Shown one piece after another: positions 26,528 through 34,281 of a DNA stretch of 64,000 nt. The notes under the pieces were generated by a model. The model was not told where the DNA came from. It saw nothing but the letters and a program-made list of their open reading frames with translations, and ran no database searches. The stretch is from Xanthomonas euvesicatoria pv. euvesicatoria (GTDB taxonomy: Bacteria; Pseudomonadota; Gammaproteobacteria; Xanthomonadales; Xanthomonadaceae), in assembly GCF_020880415.1 (NCBI RefSeq), contig NZ_JAJIUJ010000068.1, forward strand, positions 39,123 through 103,122, given 5' to 3'. Both the position numbers and the translations under genes were made by a program. The number at the start of each line of letters is the position of its first letter. Position 1 is the stretch's first letter.

Positions 26528-27451
26528 TCAGCGCTCGACCACCGAATGTGTCCGCCCGATCCGGGCATAGATTTCGCTCACCCACTCGATAAACACACGC
26601 ACCTTGGTGCTCAACTGTCGGCTGGGCGCATAGGCGATGAAGACATCCAATGGCGCCGGGCGCCAGTCCTGCAGGACCGGCACCAGCGCGCCGCGTTCGA
26701 TGGCCGGCCGCACCATGAAATCGAGCGTGTGGATCAGCCCGAGCCCGGCCAATCCGGTCGCCAGATGCGCGTTGCTCTCGTTGACCATCACGCTGCAGTT
26801 GGGAACGATCTCCAGCGGCGCGCCATCGTCCAGGAAATGCAGCGGCGGCGCTTTGCCGCTATGCGCGGAGAAGTAGCCCACCACGGGAAACGCCAGGCTT
26901 TTCAGCTGTTCCGGGTGGGTCGGGACACCGTAGCGTACGAGATAGTCAGGACTCGCGCAGGTGGTCCAGGCAAGGCTGCCGATCTTGCGCGATATCAGCG
27001 CGCCGTCGTCCGCCGTGCTGCGGATCGCGCAGTCGATGTTTTCGCCGATGACATCCACCGTGCGATCGGTGACGCCGAGCTGCAGCTGGATATCCGGATA
27101 GCGCGCACAGAACTCCGGCAATGCGGGTATCAACAATCCGCACGCCGTCGAGCCGCCCGTATCTACACGAAGCCGGCCCTTGGGGCTGCCCTGGGCACGC
27201 CCCAACGTGGCTTCCACGTCGTCCAGCTCCGTGAGCAGGTGCCGCACGCGCGCGTAATACGCAGCGCCGTCGTTGCTGACACGCACGCGGCGCGTGCTGC
27301 GTTCAAGCAATTTGACTCCCAGATGTTTTTCCAGCGCGCTGATCGACTTGCTCAGCGTGGCATTGGGCATCTGCAGCGATTCCGCCGCACGGTTGAACCC
27401 ACCGGTTTCCACAACGCGCGCAAAGGCACGGATTGCCTGCAGGTGATCCAT
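26528..27451 (-). CDS. LysR-family regulator, divergent from SDR gene
   Basis: This 307-aa LysR protein starts MDHLQAIRAFARVVETGGF. It has an N-terminal helix-turn-helix (FNRAAESLQMPNATLSKSISALE) and a C-terminal substrate-binding domain (KGRLRVDTGGS). It is closely similar in layout to the regulator at 13458-14384. It is divergent from the short-chain dehydrogenase gene at 27582, with two palindromes in the gap, and so probably controls that gene and the SnoaL-like gene. Confidence 0.92.
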   Translation of the reverse strand: MDHLQAIRAFARVVETGGFNRAAESLQMPNATLSKSISALEKHLGVKLLERSTRRVRVSNDGAAYYARVRHLLTELDDVEATLGRAQGSPKGRLRVDTGGSTACGLLIPALPEFCARYPDIQLQLGVTDRTVDVIGENIDCAIRSTADDGALISRKIGSLAWTTCASPDYLVRYGVPTHPEQLKSLAFPVVGYFSAHSGKAPPLHFLDDGAPLEIVPNCSVMVNESNAHLATGLAGLGLIHTLDFMVRPAIERGALVPVLQDWRPAPLDVFIAYAPSRQLSTKVRVFIEWVSEIYARIGRTHSVVER

Positions 27452-27479
27452 TGATCGCTCCGTCTAGAGCGCCGGATTA

Positions 27480-27522
27480 TTCCCTCAGGGAAATAAAGAA
27501 TCAACGATAAGCCGATTTATCG
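27480..27522. promoter_or_regulatory. Two palindromes in the lysR/SDR divergent gap
   Basis: TTCCCT-C-AGGGAA (27480-27492) and CGATAA-GCCGAT-TTATCG (27505-27522) are perfect inverted repeats. They lie between the divergent LysR and SDR genes. The stretch GCCGATTTATCGC at 27511-27523 also occurs at 14440-14452 in the other LysR/RidA gap, at a comparable position. Confidence 0.6.
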
Positions 27523-27581
27523 CCGCAGCGAGGTTAATAGACTGCCTGCAACGCGGGAACTCCGCTCAAGAGGCAAACACC

Positions 27582-28364
27582 ATGCACGTCCAGGATCTGG
27601 CCAACATCCACCCCACCAAACACGCCGGGAAGATTGCCCTGGTCACCGGCGGCAGCTCGGGCATCGGCCTGGCCGCCGCAAAGCGGCTGGCGCTGGAGGG
27701 CGCAACGGTGGTCATCAGCGGCCGCCGGCAGCAGGAACTGGACCGGGCGGTCGCCGAGATCGGCCACGGCGCCACGGCGGTACGCGCCGACATTTCCGTT
27801 GGTACAGAGCTTGACGCCGTCATGGACGTCATCACCACCGTGCATGGACGACTGGATCTGCTGCTTGCCAACGCAGGCGGCGGCGAATTTGCACCAATCG
27901 AATCCATTACCGAAGCAGGCTTCGACAAGTACTTCAACATCAACGTCAAGGGCACCCTGCTGACCGTGCAGAAGGCGCTGCCACTGATGCGCGCCGGCAG
28001 CGCCATCGTGGTGACGGGCTCCATCGCGGCCAATCAAGGCGTCGCCAATTTCGGCGTGTATGCCGCAACGAAGGCGGCACTGCGCTCTTTCGTCAGGACA
28101 TGGGCATCCGAACTGAAAGGTCGCGACATTCGCGTCAACCTGATCGCGCCCGGCGTCGTGGTCACACCCGCCTATAAATCCGAATTGGGCATGAGCGACG
28201 AAGACATCGACGCCTACCTGGCCGAGATCCAACTGAAGGCCCCGCTGGGCCGCGCAGCGAGCCCGGATGAGATGGCCAAGGCGATGTCCTTCCTGGCATC
28301 GGACGATGCCTCCTACATCACCGGCATCGAGCTGACAGTGGACGGCGGCCTGACCCAGATCTGA
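27582..28364 (+). CDS. Short-chain dehydrogenase/reductase
   Basis: This 260-aa classical SDR has the cofactor motif TGGSSGIG at about residues 23-30, followed by NAGGG. Catalytic Ser is in TGSIAAN, and Tyr and Lys are in YAATKAA. The C-terminus ends GIELTVDGGLTQI. The arginines after beta-2 (SGRRQQEL) suggest NADP(H) preference. The substrate is unknown. It is divergent from a LysR regulator and is followed after 56 bases by a SnoaL-like gene, so an inducible detoxification or catabolic unit is likely. Confidence 0.92.
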   Translation: MHVQDLANIHPTKHAGKIALVTGGSSGIGLAAAKRLALEGATVVISGRRQQELDRAVAEIGHGATAVRADISVGTELDAVMDVITTVHGRLDLLLANAGGGEFAPIESITEAGFDKYFNINVKGTLLTVQKALPLMRAGSAIVVTGSIAANQGVANFGVYAATKAALRSFVRTWASELKGRDIRVNLIAPGVVVTPAYKSELGMSDEDIDAYLAEIQLKAPLGRAASPDEMAKAMSFLASDDASYITGIELTVDGGLTQI

Positions 28365-28420
28365 CCATACGTGCAGCGCGCTACCGTGAGTGCACTTCCA
28401 GCCCACCAGAGACAAACAAG

Positions 28421-28828
28421 ATGAGCATGCAAAACAATTTGGCGATTGCGCAAAACTTCCTTGAAAAGATCGGCTCCGGTGCATCGCCTGAGGCGATTGC
28501 GGCGATGTTCAGTGCGGATCTGCAATGGCATATCCCAGGCGATCCATCCGCACTGCCGTGGATTGGGCGACGCAGCGGGCGCGGCGCGGTAGAAGCGTTC
28601 GTGCGTGATTCCGGCACCCTGATGGAGCGCATCCGGTTCGAGGTGCATGACCTACTGGCCAGCAACGACCGCGCTGTCATCGTGGGCGAGCTCGCCAGCC
28701 GCATCACCGCCAGCGGAAAGCTCATCGAGACGCCGTTTACGATCGTGCTCACCATCACGGGGAACGAGATCTCGCACTTCCTGATGCTTGAAGACAGCTT
28801 TGCGGTAGCTGCCGCGGCGCGGCGCTGA
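28421..28828 (+). CDS. SnoaL-like / NTF2-fold protein
   Basis: This 135-aa protein has the NTF2/SnoaL-like pattern: an N-terminal helix (AIAQNFLEKIGSGASPEAIAAMF), a strand (LQWHIPGD) and later strands (RFEVHDLLASNDRAVIVGE, ISHFLMLED). Family members include small isomerases, cyclases and stress proteins, and the substrate here is unknown. It is probably cotranscribed with the SDR gene. Confidence 0.85.
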   Translation: MSMQNNLAIAQNFLEKIGSGASPEAIAAMFSADLQWHIPGDPSALPWIGRRSGRGAVEAFVRDSGTLMERIRFEVHDLLASNDRAVIVGELASRITASGKLIETPFTIVLTITGNEISHFLMLEDSFAVAAAARR

Positions 28829-29074
28829 TCCGCCCATGTTCGGAGTGCGGCTGACGCGTTACGAACCTTCTCTTCCAAGGGATTGTTCGAGGAAGCGGAT
28901 CAATGCAAGAATGCGCGCGACGCGAAAAACGTTCGCCTGTGTGCCGTCGGCACCAAGAGATCGAATACACGCCATCCAGCATGCTTGCTAGGTTGGCCAG
29001 CGCCCCTCGCCGAGATCACCCGGCCTTTCTTCGAGCTGCCGCCTGTGCGAACGCTCGTTGTATTTGGAGCGCTC

Positions 29075-30237
29075 ATGACAGCCAACAACACCAACCCACG
29101 TCTATCTTCAACTGATCAGATCGCTATCGTCGGTGCTGGTCTGGGCGGTTTGACACTCGCACGTGTCCTCCACATCAACGGCATCTCCGCCACCATCTAT
29201 GAGGCCGAGGCTTCACGCAACGCCAGATCACAAGGCGGCCTGCTAGACATACACGAATGGAACGGGCAGCTAGGCTTAACCGCGGCAGGCCTCTACGACG
29301 CCTTCCTGGCCCTCGTCCTCCCGGGCGAGGACGCCAAGCGCGTGAGTGACAAGCACGGCACGATTCTGTTCGACAGACAACGCTCTGTCGGCTCTCTCAG
29401 ACCGGAGGTGGACCGCAGCGCACTCCGCCGGCTGTTGATTGACTCCCTGCCCTCCGATGCCATTCATTGGGGTCGCAAGCTCATACGGGCAGCACGCAAT
29501 GCGGACGGAGCGCTTGCCCTCACTTTTGCCGACGGTTCATCGATCACGGCGGGCCTGGTTGTCGGAGCGGACGGCGCATGGTCGAAGGTTCGGCCGTTGC
29601 TGTCGACCGCACCCCCGCATACGTGGGCACCACTTTTATCGAGACATCTCTCACCGATGCCAGCACCAAATGTCCGGCTAGCGCCAAGATGGTCGGGCGC
29701 GGCACATTGATGGCTTTAGCCCCCGGCCAAGGCATCTTTACCCACAGATACGCAGACGGCGCGCTACGCAGCTACATTGCGTTGACCAAGCCCGAAGCAT
29801 GGTTTCGCGAGCTCGACTTTGGCCGGCCTACAGCCGCGATGCGCCGCATTGCCAAAGAGTTCGAAGATTGGGCTCCAGCTCTGTTGGCCATGATTACCCA
29901 CACTGACAGCGCACCCATCATTCGCCCGATTTATGCACTGCCGATCGAACATGCTTGGGCACGCACTCCGGGCGTAACGCTCGTCGGCGACGCTGCGCAC
30001 CTGATGTCACCGTTTGCGGGAGAAGGTGCAAACCTCGCCATCTACGACGGGGCCGAGCTCGCACGTTCGCTCATTGAGAACCCGGGACAGATCGAGGCGG
30101 CACTGAGTGCCTATGAAAATGCGCTGTTCCCACGTAGCACCGTTCTCGCGGAGCAGAGTGCGAGCAATCATGCACAGTTCTTCGGCTTCAATTCGCCTGC
30201 CAGCGTGGTGAACTTGTTTTCTGCCCACCAGGTGTAA
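29075..30237 (+). pseudogene. FAD-dependent monooxygenase (TetX/UbiH-like), frameshifted
   Basis: The N-terminal half (29075 to about 29610) has the FAD-binding motif [29 protein letters not shown] and [13 protein letters not shown]. The C-terminal half (about 29612 to 30237) is in another frame. It carries the second FAD motif VTLVGDAAHLMSPFAGEGANLA and the family C-terminus. One missing base in or next to the C-run at 29612-29616 explains the switch. Intact length would be about 387 aa, normal for the family, whose members hydroxylate aromatic or tetracycline-like compounds. Codon use is less GC-biased than in the neighbours, suggesting transfer. The gene lies just outside the tRNA-remnant border of the integrated element. 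Confidence 0.8.
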
Positions 30238-30366
30238 GGGAAGTAGGTGGCGTTCAAGCGCGACGCGCTAACCGCGGTGGTCTTGCGTCGGCGCGGAAAC
30301 GAGCTTAGCGGGGATCCTCAAGCCAACTATGCTTACAGGAACAGGAGAGCGCTACGCATGCGCAAT

Positions 30367-30412
30367 TGGTGGCCCACCAGGATTCGAACCTGGAACCAAA
30401 GGATTATGAGTC
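30367..30412 (-). pseudogene. 3' tRNA remnant (left attachment site)
   Basis: The minus strand reads as the anticodon arm to CCA end of a tRNA: GACTCATAATCC, then variable region, T-arm CCAGG-TTCGAAT-CCTGG and ...GGGCCACCA. The 5' half is missing. It matches the intact tRNA at 36010-36085 except for four compensating T-stem bases and one missing base in the acceptor strand. It marks the distal end of the integrated element. Confidence 0.8.
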
Positions 30413-30636
30413 AGGAATTTTTAGCTTATGTATCAAATACTTAGACGGTATTATTTTCCTGATCGTAACCTTTGAGGCCTTCGGAAATACGCGGCTTGCC
30501 CGTTTTTTTCCCGCTACCGCTGCAAATGAAACAGAGTACTAGCGCCTGCGCAGCGCCACTGCATGACACCTCCCCCTACTGGCAGACACAGATCACTGCG
30601 GGGACAAGCATCCATGGATCCGCCAAGATTGCACTC

Positions 30637-30668
30637 AAAAAAAAAACCCCGCTTAGCGGGGTTTTTTC
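30637..30668. terminator. Bidirectional intrinsic terminator
   Basis: CCCCGC-TTA-GCGGGG at 30647-30661 is flanked by a run of ten A on the left and six T on the right, so it can stop transcription from both sides. It sits 22 bases downstream of the 53-aa minus-strand gene. Confidence 0.85.
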
Positions 30669-30683
30669 ACACAAGCAACTGTC

Positions 30684-30845
30684 TCAAGCCGCGCTTAACG
30701 CTTCGCATCGAGCAAACGCGGTGTCGAGATGCTGATCGATGGCGTCCAGCTCAGCGAGCACCTCGCCAGCCAGAGCGATGAGATCGTTCCTGTTCTTCGG
30801 TTGCGCAAGAGCGTACAGATCAAAGTTCAGGGAAGCGACGTTCAT
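30684..30845 (-). CDS. Small protein (53 aa), last of a three-gene small-protein cluster
   Basis: This short reading frame starts MNVASLNFDLYALAQ and continues DLIALAGEVLAELDAIDQHLDTAF. It is amphipathic and helical. The start at 30845 has a strong ribosome-binding site (GGAGA, 7 bases upstream) and the gene is followed at once by the terminator at 30647-30661, so it is very likely real. It is unrecognised. It lies 32 bases after the 82-aa gene on the same strand, inside the integrated element. Confidence 0.65.
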   Translation of the reverse strand: MNVASLNFDLYALAQPKNRNDLIALAGEVLAELDAIDQHLDTAFARCEALSAA

Positions 30846-30877
30846 GATAATTCTCCAATGTGCTACGGATTGTGGGG

Positions 30878-31126
30878 TTAGATCTGTGCCTGATTTCTCA
30901 GGTCACGCATGATCCTTTCGTACTCGTCCTGGTCTTTGTCGTCGCTGTTCAGCGCCGCAGCCAGTAATTTCATGCTCAAGATGCACTGTTTGGCGTTGAG
31001 AGCGTTTCTCGTTTCGTCGTGCGCTAGCTGACCACTATCCAAGAACTTAGTGAGGGCAAAGTCAGCAAACTCAAAACCCTTCAACACATCCTCGATGCTG
31101 GGGTTCAGATTCTCGGCAAACGTCAC
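30878..31126 (-). CDS. Small protein (82 aa), middle gene of the cluster
   Basis: This unrecognised, helical, acidic 82-aa protein contains PSIEDVLKGFEFADFALTKF, then ILSMKLLAAALNSDDKDQD. It starts with GTG at 31126, which overlaps the stop of the 39-aa ORF (ATGTGA), so translation is coupled to it. Size and plan (a short helix, a DETRNALNAKQ stretch and a second helix) recall small Pseudomonas/Xanthomonas DUF-type proteins of unknown role, but I cannot assign a family. Confidence 0.6.
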   Translation of the reverse strand: MTFAENLNPSIEDVLKGFEFADFALTKFLDSGQLAHDETRNALNAKQCILSMKLLAAALNSDDKDQDEYERIMRDLRNQAQI

Positions 31127-31242
31127 ATACTCAAAGTCTCATGCGCCTTGATCAGCCTGTTCACCTGGGCCATAACGCGAAACCAGATGCGAGCTAACAG
31201 CTCAGGCAACGCATCTTCGCTAAATCTACCTTCATCAACCAT
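31123..31242 (-). CDS. Tiny protein (39 aa), first gene of the cluster
   Basis: This frame reads MVDEGRFSEDALPELLARIW, then FRVMAQVNRLIKAHETLSM, stopping at 31123. AAGGAAGG lies 7-8 bases before the ATG, and the stop overlaps the start of the 82-aa gene. The coupling and ribosome-binding site support a genuine small gene. It is likely an amphipathic helical peptide; function unknown. Confidence 0.5.
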   Translation of the reverse strand: MVDEGRFSEDALPELLARIWFRVMAQVNRLIKAHETLSM

Positions 31243-31636
31243 CAAAAGCCTTCCTTGTCAAGAGCAACCACTTTACTTAGAGCTTCGAACTCGCTGGCGA
31301 TGCGTTGGCGGATGTTGAAGCACTTGCTAGTTGTTTGCTAGTACTGGTTCTCACAATTGCTCCCAAACATCCTCGAATAATCTGCGCAAAGAAAATTCCC
31401 GTTATTTTTCAATGCCTTGCAAGGCTAAATGGATTGGAAATGTAAACGTCTTGTTGAGTTCTTCGGCTTGCTGGGCGAAACCTTTAGCCCGAAATGCGCA
31501 AAGCACATAGTTTCACACCCGAATGAGACTGAACATAAGCTGAACTTATCCAGGCTATGCAGAGTTGAACTGTGCCGTCTCCAGGAACGTTTTAACGTCT
31601 CGCCCATTGAGACACCAGCTCGCCAAAGTTCGCGCC
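31243..31636. other. Gap before umuD-like gene
   Basis: This AT-richer, 394-base stretch lies between the divergent small-protein cluster and the umuD-like gene. Two short opposite frames at 31425-31695 are not convincing. A CTAGT direct repeat (spaced 11 bases) near 31333-31350 has a faint likeness to Xanthomonas LexA half-sites, but no full LexA box is seen. Confidence 0.35.
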
Positions 31637-32116
31637 ATGTTGTCCCTGCCACCGCCCCGTACCTACGCCCGCCTGCTCGGGCCTGCCTGCCTTGAGCCAG
31701 CGCCGCTGAGCCTGCCGGTCAGCGCACTCCGGATCCAGCTGGGGTTCCCCTCGCCCGCTGAAGACTTTCAGGACGACGAGCTCGATCTAAACCGGGTACT
31801 GATCCGGAATCCGCCGGCTACCTTTCTGTATCGGGCCGAGGGCTGGAGCATGATCTTGGCCGGCGTCTGTGACGGGGACATCCTTGTGGTGGATCGTTCA
31901 GTCAGTCCGATCAATGGCGACATGGTGCTGGCCATTTGGGAAGGCAATCAGCCAGTCTGCAAGATCCTTCAGGTCGCGGTCGACCACATCGAGCTCCACA
32001 GCCGCAGCCCACACTGCGCGCCGATCGTCCTGGCGCCAGGCACAGAGGTCGAGGTATTCGCGGTCGTGGGCGTGGTCCGCCAGGTCACGCGCGCTCATTC
32101 CCGCGCTGGCCGCTGA
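31637..32116 (+). CDS. umuD: UmuD-like autoprotease (S24 family)
   Basis: This 159-aa S24 peptidase-domain protein resembles UmuD, the polymerase V accessory subunit that cleaves itself after SOS induction. The region after the cleavage site reads GFPSPAEDF...DELDLNRVLI. The catalytic Ser is in AEGWSM and the catalytic Lys in PVCKIL; GDILVVDRS and INGDMVLAI are typical. The residue before the cleaved glycine is leucine (QLG) rather than the usual Cys or Ala, which might slow self-cleavage. The ATG at 31637 gives a normal length. The stop overlaps the umuC start (TGATG). A plasmid- or phage-borne umuDC pair is common in mobile elements. Confidence 0.85.
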   Translation: MLSLPPPRTYARLLGPACLEPAPLSLPVSALRIQLGFPSPAEDFQDDELDLNRVLIRNPPATFLYRAEGWSMILAGVCDGDILVVDRSVSPINGDMVLAIWEGNQPVCKILQVAVDHIELHSRSPHCAPIVLAPGTEVEVFAVVGVVRQVTRAHSRAGR

Positions 32117-32669
32117 TGTTCGCGTTGATCGATGGCAGCAACTTCTACGCCAGCTGCGAGCTGGTGTTCCAGCCCGACCTGCGCGACAGGCCGTTGGTCG
32201 TGCTGAGCAACAACGATGGCTGCGCTATTGCTCGATCGGACGAGGCGAAGGCGCTGGGGGTGACGATGGGCCAGCCGATCCACAAGGTGCCTTCGCAGAT
32301 CCGCCGGCGGCTGACGCTGCGATCTGCAAACTTCGGTCTGTACGGCGACATCGCCTCGCGCATCGGCGTGCCTTGGCCAAGCCGCGCCGCGTGTGGAGGT
32401 GTACTCCATTGACGAGTCTTTCCTTGACCTGGCCGGGATCCGCGATCGCCGGCAGCTCTCGGTCGACCTAAGCGAGCGCGTCCACCAATGGACTGGCATC
32501 CCGAACTGCATCGGCATCGCGCCGACGAAGACCCTGGCCAAGCTGGCCAACCGGGTCGCCAAAGATGCGGCGCGTAAGCTGGGCAGCTACCCGGCCGGCT
32601 TGGCCGGCGTCTGTGACTTGGCCGCGCTCAGCGGCAGTGAGCTCGATGCAGTGCTGAGGGCCACGTCGC
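32116..32669 (+). pseudogene. umuC: umuC remnant (Y-family DNA polymerase), frameshifted and truncated
   Basis: The first frame (32116 to about 32360) gives MFALIDGSNFYASCELVF, LSNNDGCAIARSDEAKALG and SANFGLYGD, that is the UmuC palm start. Around 32360-32392 a stretch is lost or altered. The next frame continues VEVYSIDESFLDLAGI (catalytic Asp-Glu), then IGIAPTKTLAKLANRVAK. At about 32660 the homology stops, only about 180 residues into a protein of roughly 420. The sequence then joins the 3' end of a phage tail gene. It is not a functional polymerase. Confidence 0.82.
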
Positions 32670-32831
32670 GGCGAGATCGTCTTCGAGGCCGACATCCTCG
32701 CCAACGATGCCGTGGATCTGTCGATCAAGTTACCGCTGACCGAGCGCGTCGTGGTGACAGCGAAGGATAGAGGCGGGTACGACATGACCCATGCGCCCGA
32801 GCCGGTGATCGATCCCACATGGATGAGCTGA
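32670..32831 (+). pseudogene. 3' fragment of P2-type phage tail completion gene R
   Basis: Read from 32670, the frame gives GEIVFEADILANDAVDLSI, then LPLTERVVVTAKDRGGY, then MTHAPEPVIDP and stops at 32831. This matches the C-terminal third of P2-type tail protein R (LTER, then HAPEP-like). It has no start of its own and is joined directly to the umuC remnant, showing a deletion junction. Its stop overlaps the start of the gene S homologue, as in intact P2-type phages. Confidence 0.7.
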
Positions 32832-33274
32832 CCGCGCTGGAGAACTGGGCCGCGCCGTTGCTGGCCCGCCTGCAGCCGGGCGAGCGCCGCACGCTGGCCC
32901 GCAAGATCGGAACGGAGTTGCGGCGCTCGCAGAGCCAGCGCATCGGTAAGCAGCAAGCACCGGATGGATCGCCGTACGCGCCGCGCAAGCAGCAGCTGCG
33001 GCAGAAGTCAGGACGCATCAAACGCAAGAAGATGTTTGTCAAGCTGCGGCAGGCCAAGTACTTCAATGTCAGTGCAAGTCCCAATGCAGTAAGCGTGGGG
33101 TTGCTAGGTCGCGTGTCGCGCATTGCGCGTGTGCATCAAGAGGGGCTCAAAGATCGTGTTCGACCAGGCGGCCCCGAGGTGCACTATTCCAATAGAGTAA
33201 TACTCGGCATTACTAAATCAGAAAGAGAGGCGATCCATGACTTGCTTAGTTTGTACTTGGCTGGAGAGTTGTGA
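32819..33274 (+). CDS. Phage virion morphogenesis / tail completion protein (P2 gpS-like)
   Basis: This 151-aa protein matches the P2 gpS-type virion morphogenesis family: MDELTALENWAAPLLARLQP, GTELRRSQSQRI, PDGSPYAPRK and GRVSRIARVHQEGL. The length is normal and the reading frame intact. It follows the gene R remnant with an overlap, as in P2-like prophages. No other structural genes remain, so it is an orphan remnant. The 3' end (from about 33180) drifts towards AT-rich codons. Confidence 0.85.
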   Translation: MDELTALENWAAPLLARLQPGERRTLARKIGTELRRSQSQRIGKQQAPDGSPYAPRKQQLRQKSGRIKRKKMFVKLRQAKYFNVSASPNAVSVGLLGRVSRIARVHQEGLKDRVRPGGPEVHYSNRVILGITKSEREAIHDLLSLYLAGEL

Positions 33275-33298
33275 CTCTAGAATTCATTTAGCTTCCTA

Positions 33299-33326
33299 TT
33301 GACATTTAGCCACTAAATGCTAATAG
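33299..33326 (+). promoter_or_regulatory. Sigma-70-like promoter with palindrome in its spacer
   Basis: TTGACA (33299-33304), a 16-base spacer and TAATAG (33321-33326) form a good promoter for the AT-rich gene pair starting at 33381. The spacer holds ATTTAG-CCA-CTAAAT (33304-33318), a perfect 6-bp palindrome that could be an operator. Confidence 0.6.
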
Positions 33327-33380
33327 TACGTTAATAATTTACATTCACATTACATTAATAAACAAAGTCATGGAGGGCTA

Positions 33381-33449
33381 GTGAAAAAAACTCATATTTT
33401 TACTGCAGCAGGGTTGGTTGCAGCTGGCTTAGCTACTTTTTTGCTATGA
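33381..33449 (+). other. Leader/signal-anchor segment, out of frame with the next gene
   Basis: A GTG at 33381, behind GGAGGG, opens a 22-codon frame: VKKTHIFTAAGLVAAGLATFLL, then TGA. This is a perfect signal peptide or membrane anchor. The next gene's ATG overlaps the stop (CTATGA). Restoring one base would fuse the leader to the downstream protein (…LLW-KPSPPADAS). So this is most likely the real N-terminus of the 33446-34270 protein, separated by a one-base deletion. Confidence 0.65.
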
Positions 33450-34270
33450 AGCCCTCGCCACCAGCGGACGCATCGCGTGACTCATCACATCAAGCTGAAG
33501 CCCGTAGAGCCGACGAAGTATCGATTCCTGGAAGCGGCAGTAGTGTTATTAACCAGCGGGTATCGGACTGGGCATCAAAGCCTTCAGATGAGCTGTATCG
33601 AAATTTTCATGACACTAAAAGCCGCGCAGAAGCGGGCGACGCTGGTGCACAACGCCAGCTAGCGGAAATTTACGAACAATGTGCCATGTACAGCGTCTCG
33701 CCAAAAAATTTCGCGAGCATGCTGGACTCATATTCTAAAATTAAGAAAGAAAACTCATCTCGATACGAGCAAATAAAGGGTCGATTTTCTCACTATTGCA
33801 GCGAGGTTGATGGAGGAGAAGTAATTCCTCTGGAGGCAATTGAGCTTTGGTATAAGGAGGCTGCGAGACGCGGGGATCTAATCGCGCAATTGAAGCTTGC
33901 CTCCGGAAAAACAATGAGTTCGGAGGAGTATCAAAACCTAGTTACAAAGGCAATTAAGAGCAAAGATCCAGAAGCAATTTTTGCGGTTGACGAAATGCTG
34001 AATAATCCAAATGCCTCAATAGAGCTTGGATCTTATGCGCCGGATAACTCAGGAAATTACACTGAATTCGCATGGGCATTGGCGGCCTGTGAAGCTGGCG
34101 CTGCATGTGGACCGGGATCTTATCGGTCAGACATGATTTGCCTTAACTACGGAATCTGTGGCTCACGTTATGAAGATGCTGTAAGAACCAAAATTGTACC
34201 ACCTGGACAATTGAATTTACTTAATAAGCAGGTTGAAAAAATCCAATCAATCATTAAAACGGAAAAATAA
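33446..34270 (+). CDS. Putative exported protein with Sel1-like repeats (AT-rich cargo gene 1)
   Basis: This 274-aa protein is encoded in DNA far more AT-rich than the genome. Two Sel1/TPR-like helices are visible: GDAGAQRQLAEIYEQCA at about residue 65-80 and IELWYKEAARRGDLIAQLKLA at about 130-150. A C-terminal domain with four to five Cys follows (AACEAGAACG, then ICLNYGICG), suggesting an oxidised, periplasmic or secreted location. The leader at 33381-33449 is just upstream in another frame. The ATG at 33446 is the only in-frame start; it may or may not be used if the leader is truly separate. I do not recognise the C-terminal domain. Confidence 0.7.
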   Translation: MKPSPPADASRDSSHQAEARRADEVSIPGSGSSVINQRVSDWASKPSDELYRNFHDTKSRAEAGDAGAQRQLAEIYEQCAMYSVSPKNFASMLDSYSKIKKENSSRYEQIKGRFSHYCSEVDGGEVIPLEAIELWYKEAARRGDLIAQLKLASGKTMSSEEYQNLVTKAIKSKDPEAIFAVDEMLNNPNASIELGSYAPDNSGNYTEFAWALAACEAGAACGPGSYRSDMICLNYGICGSRYEDAVRTKIVPPGQLNLLNKQVEKIQSIIKTEK

Positions 34271-34281
34271 AAGGGATTTAA

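Noticed and set aside
31329..31360. Possible LexA box in front of umuD
   Set aside because: Only CTAGT half-site-like pieces are seen (GCTAGTTGTTTGCTAGTACT). The full Xanthomonas consensus with TTAGTA...TACTAA is missing.
32393..32770. Free-standing 125-aa protein
   Set aside because: It is the second half of broken umuC running out of frame into the tail gene R remnant; the last 40 residues are non-native.
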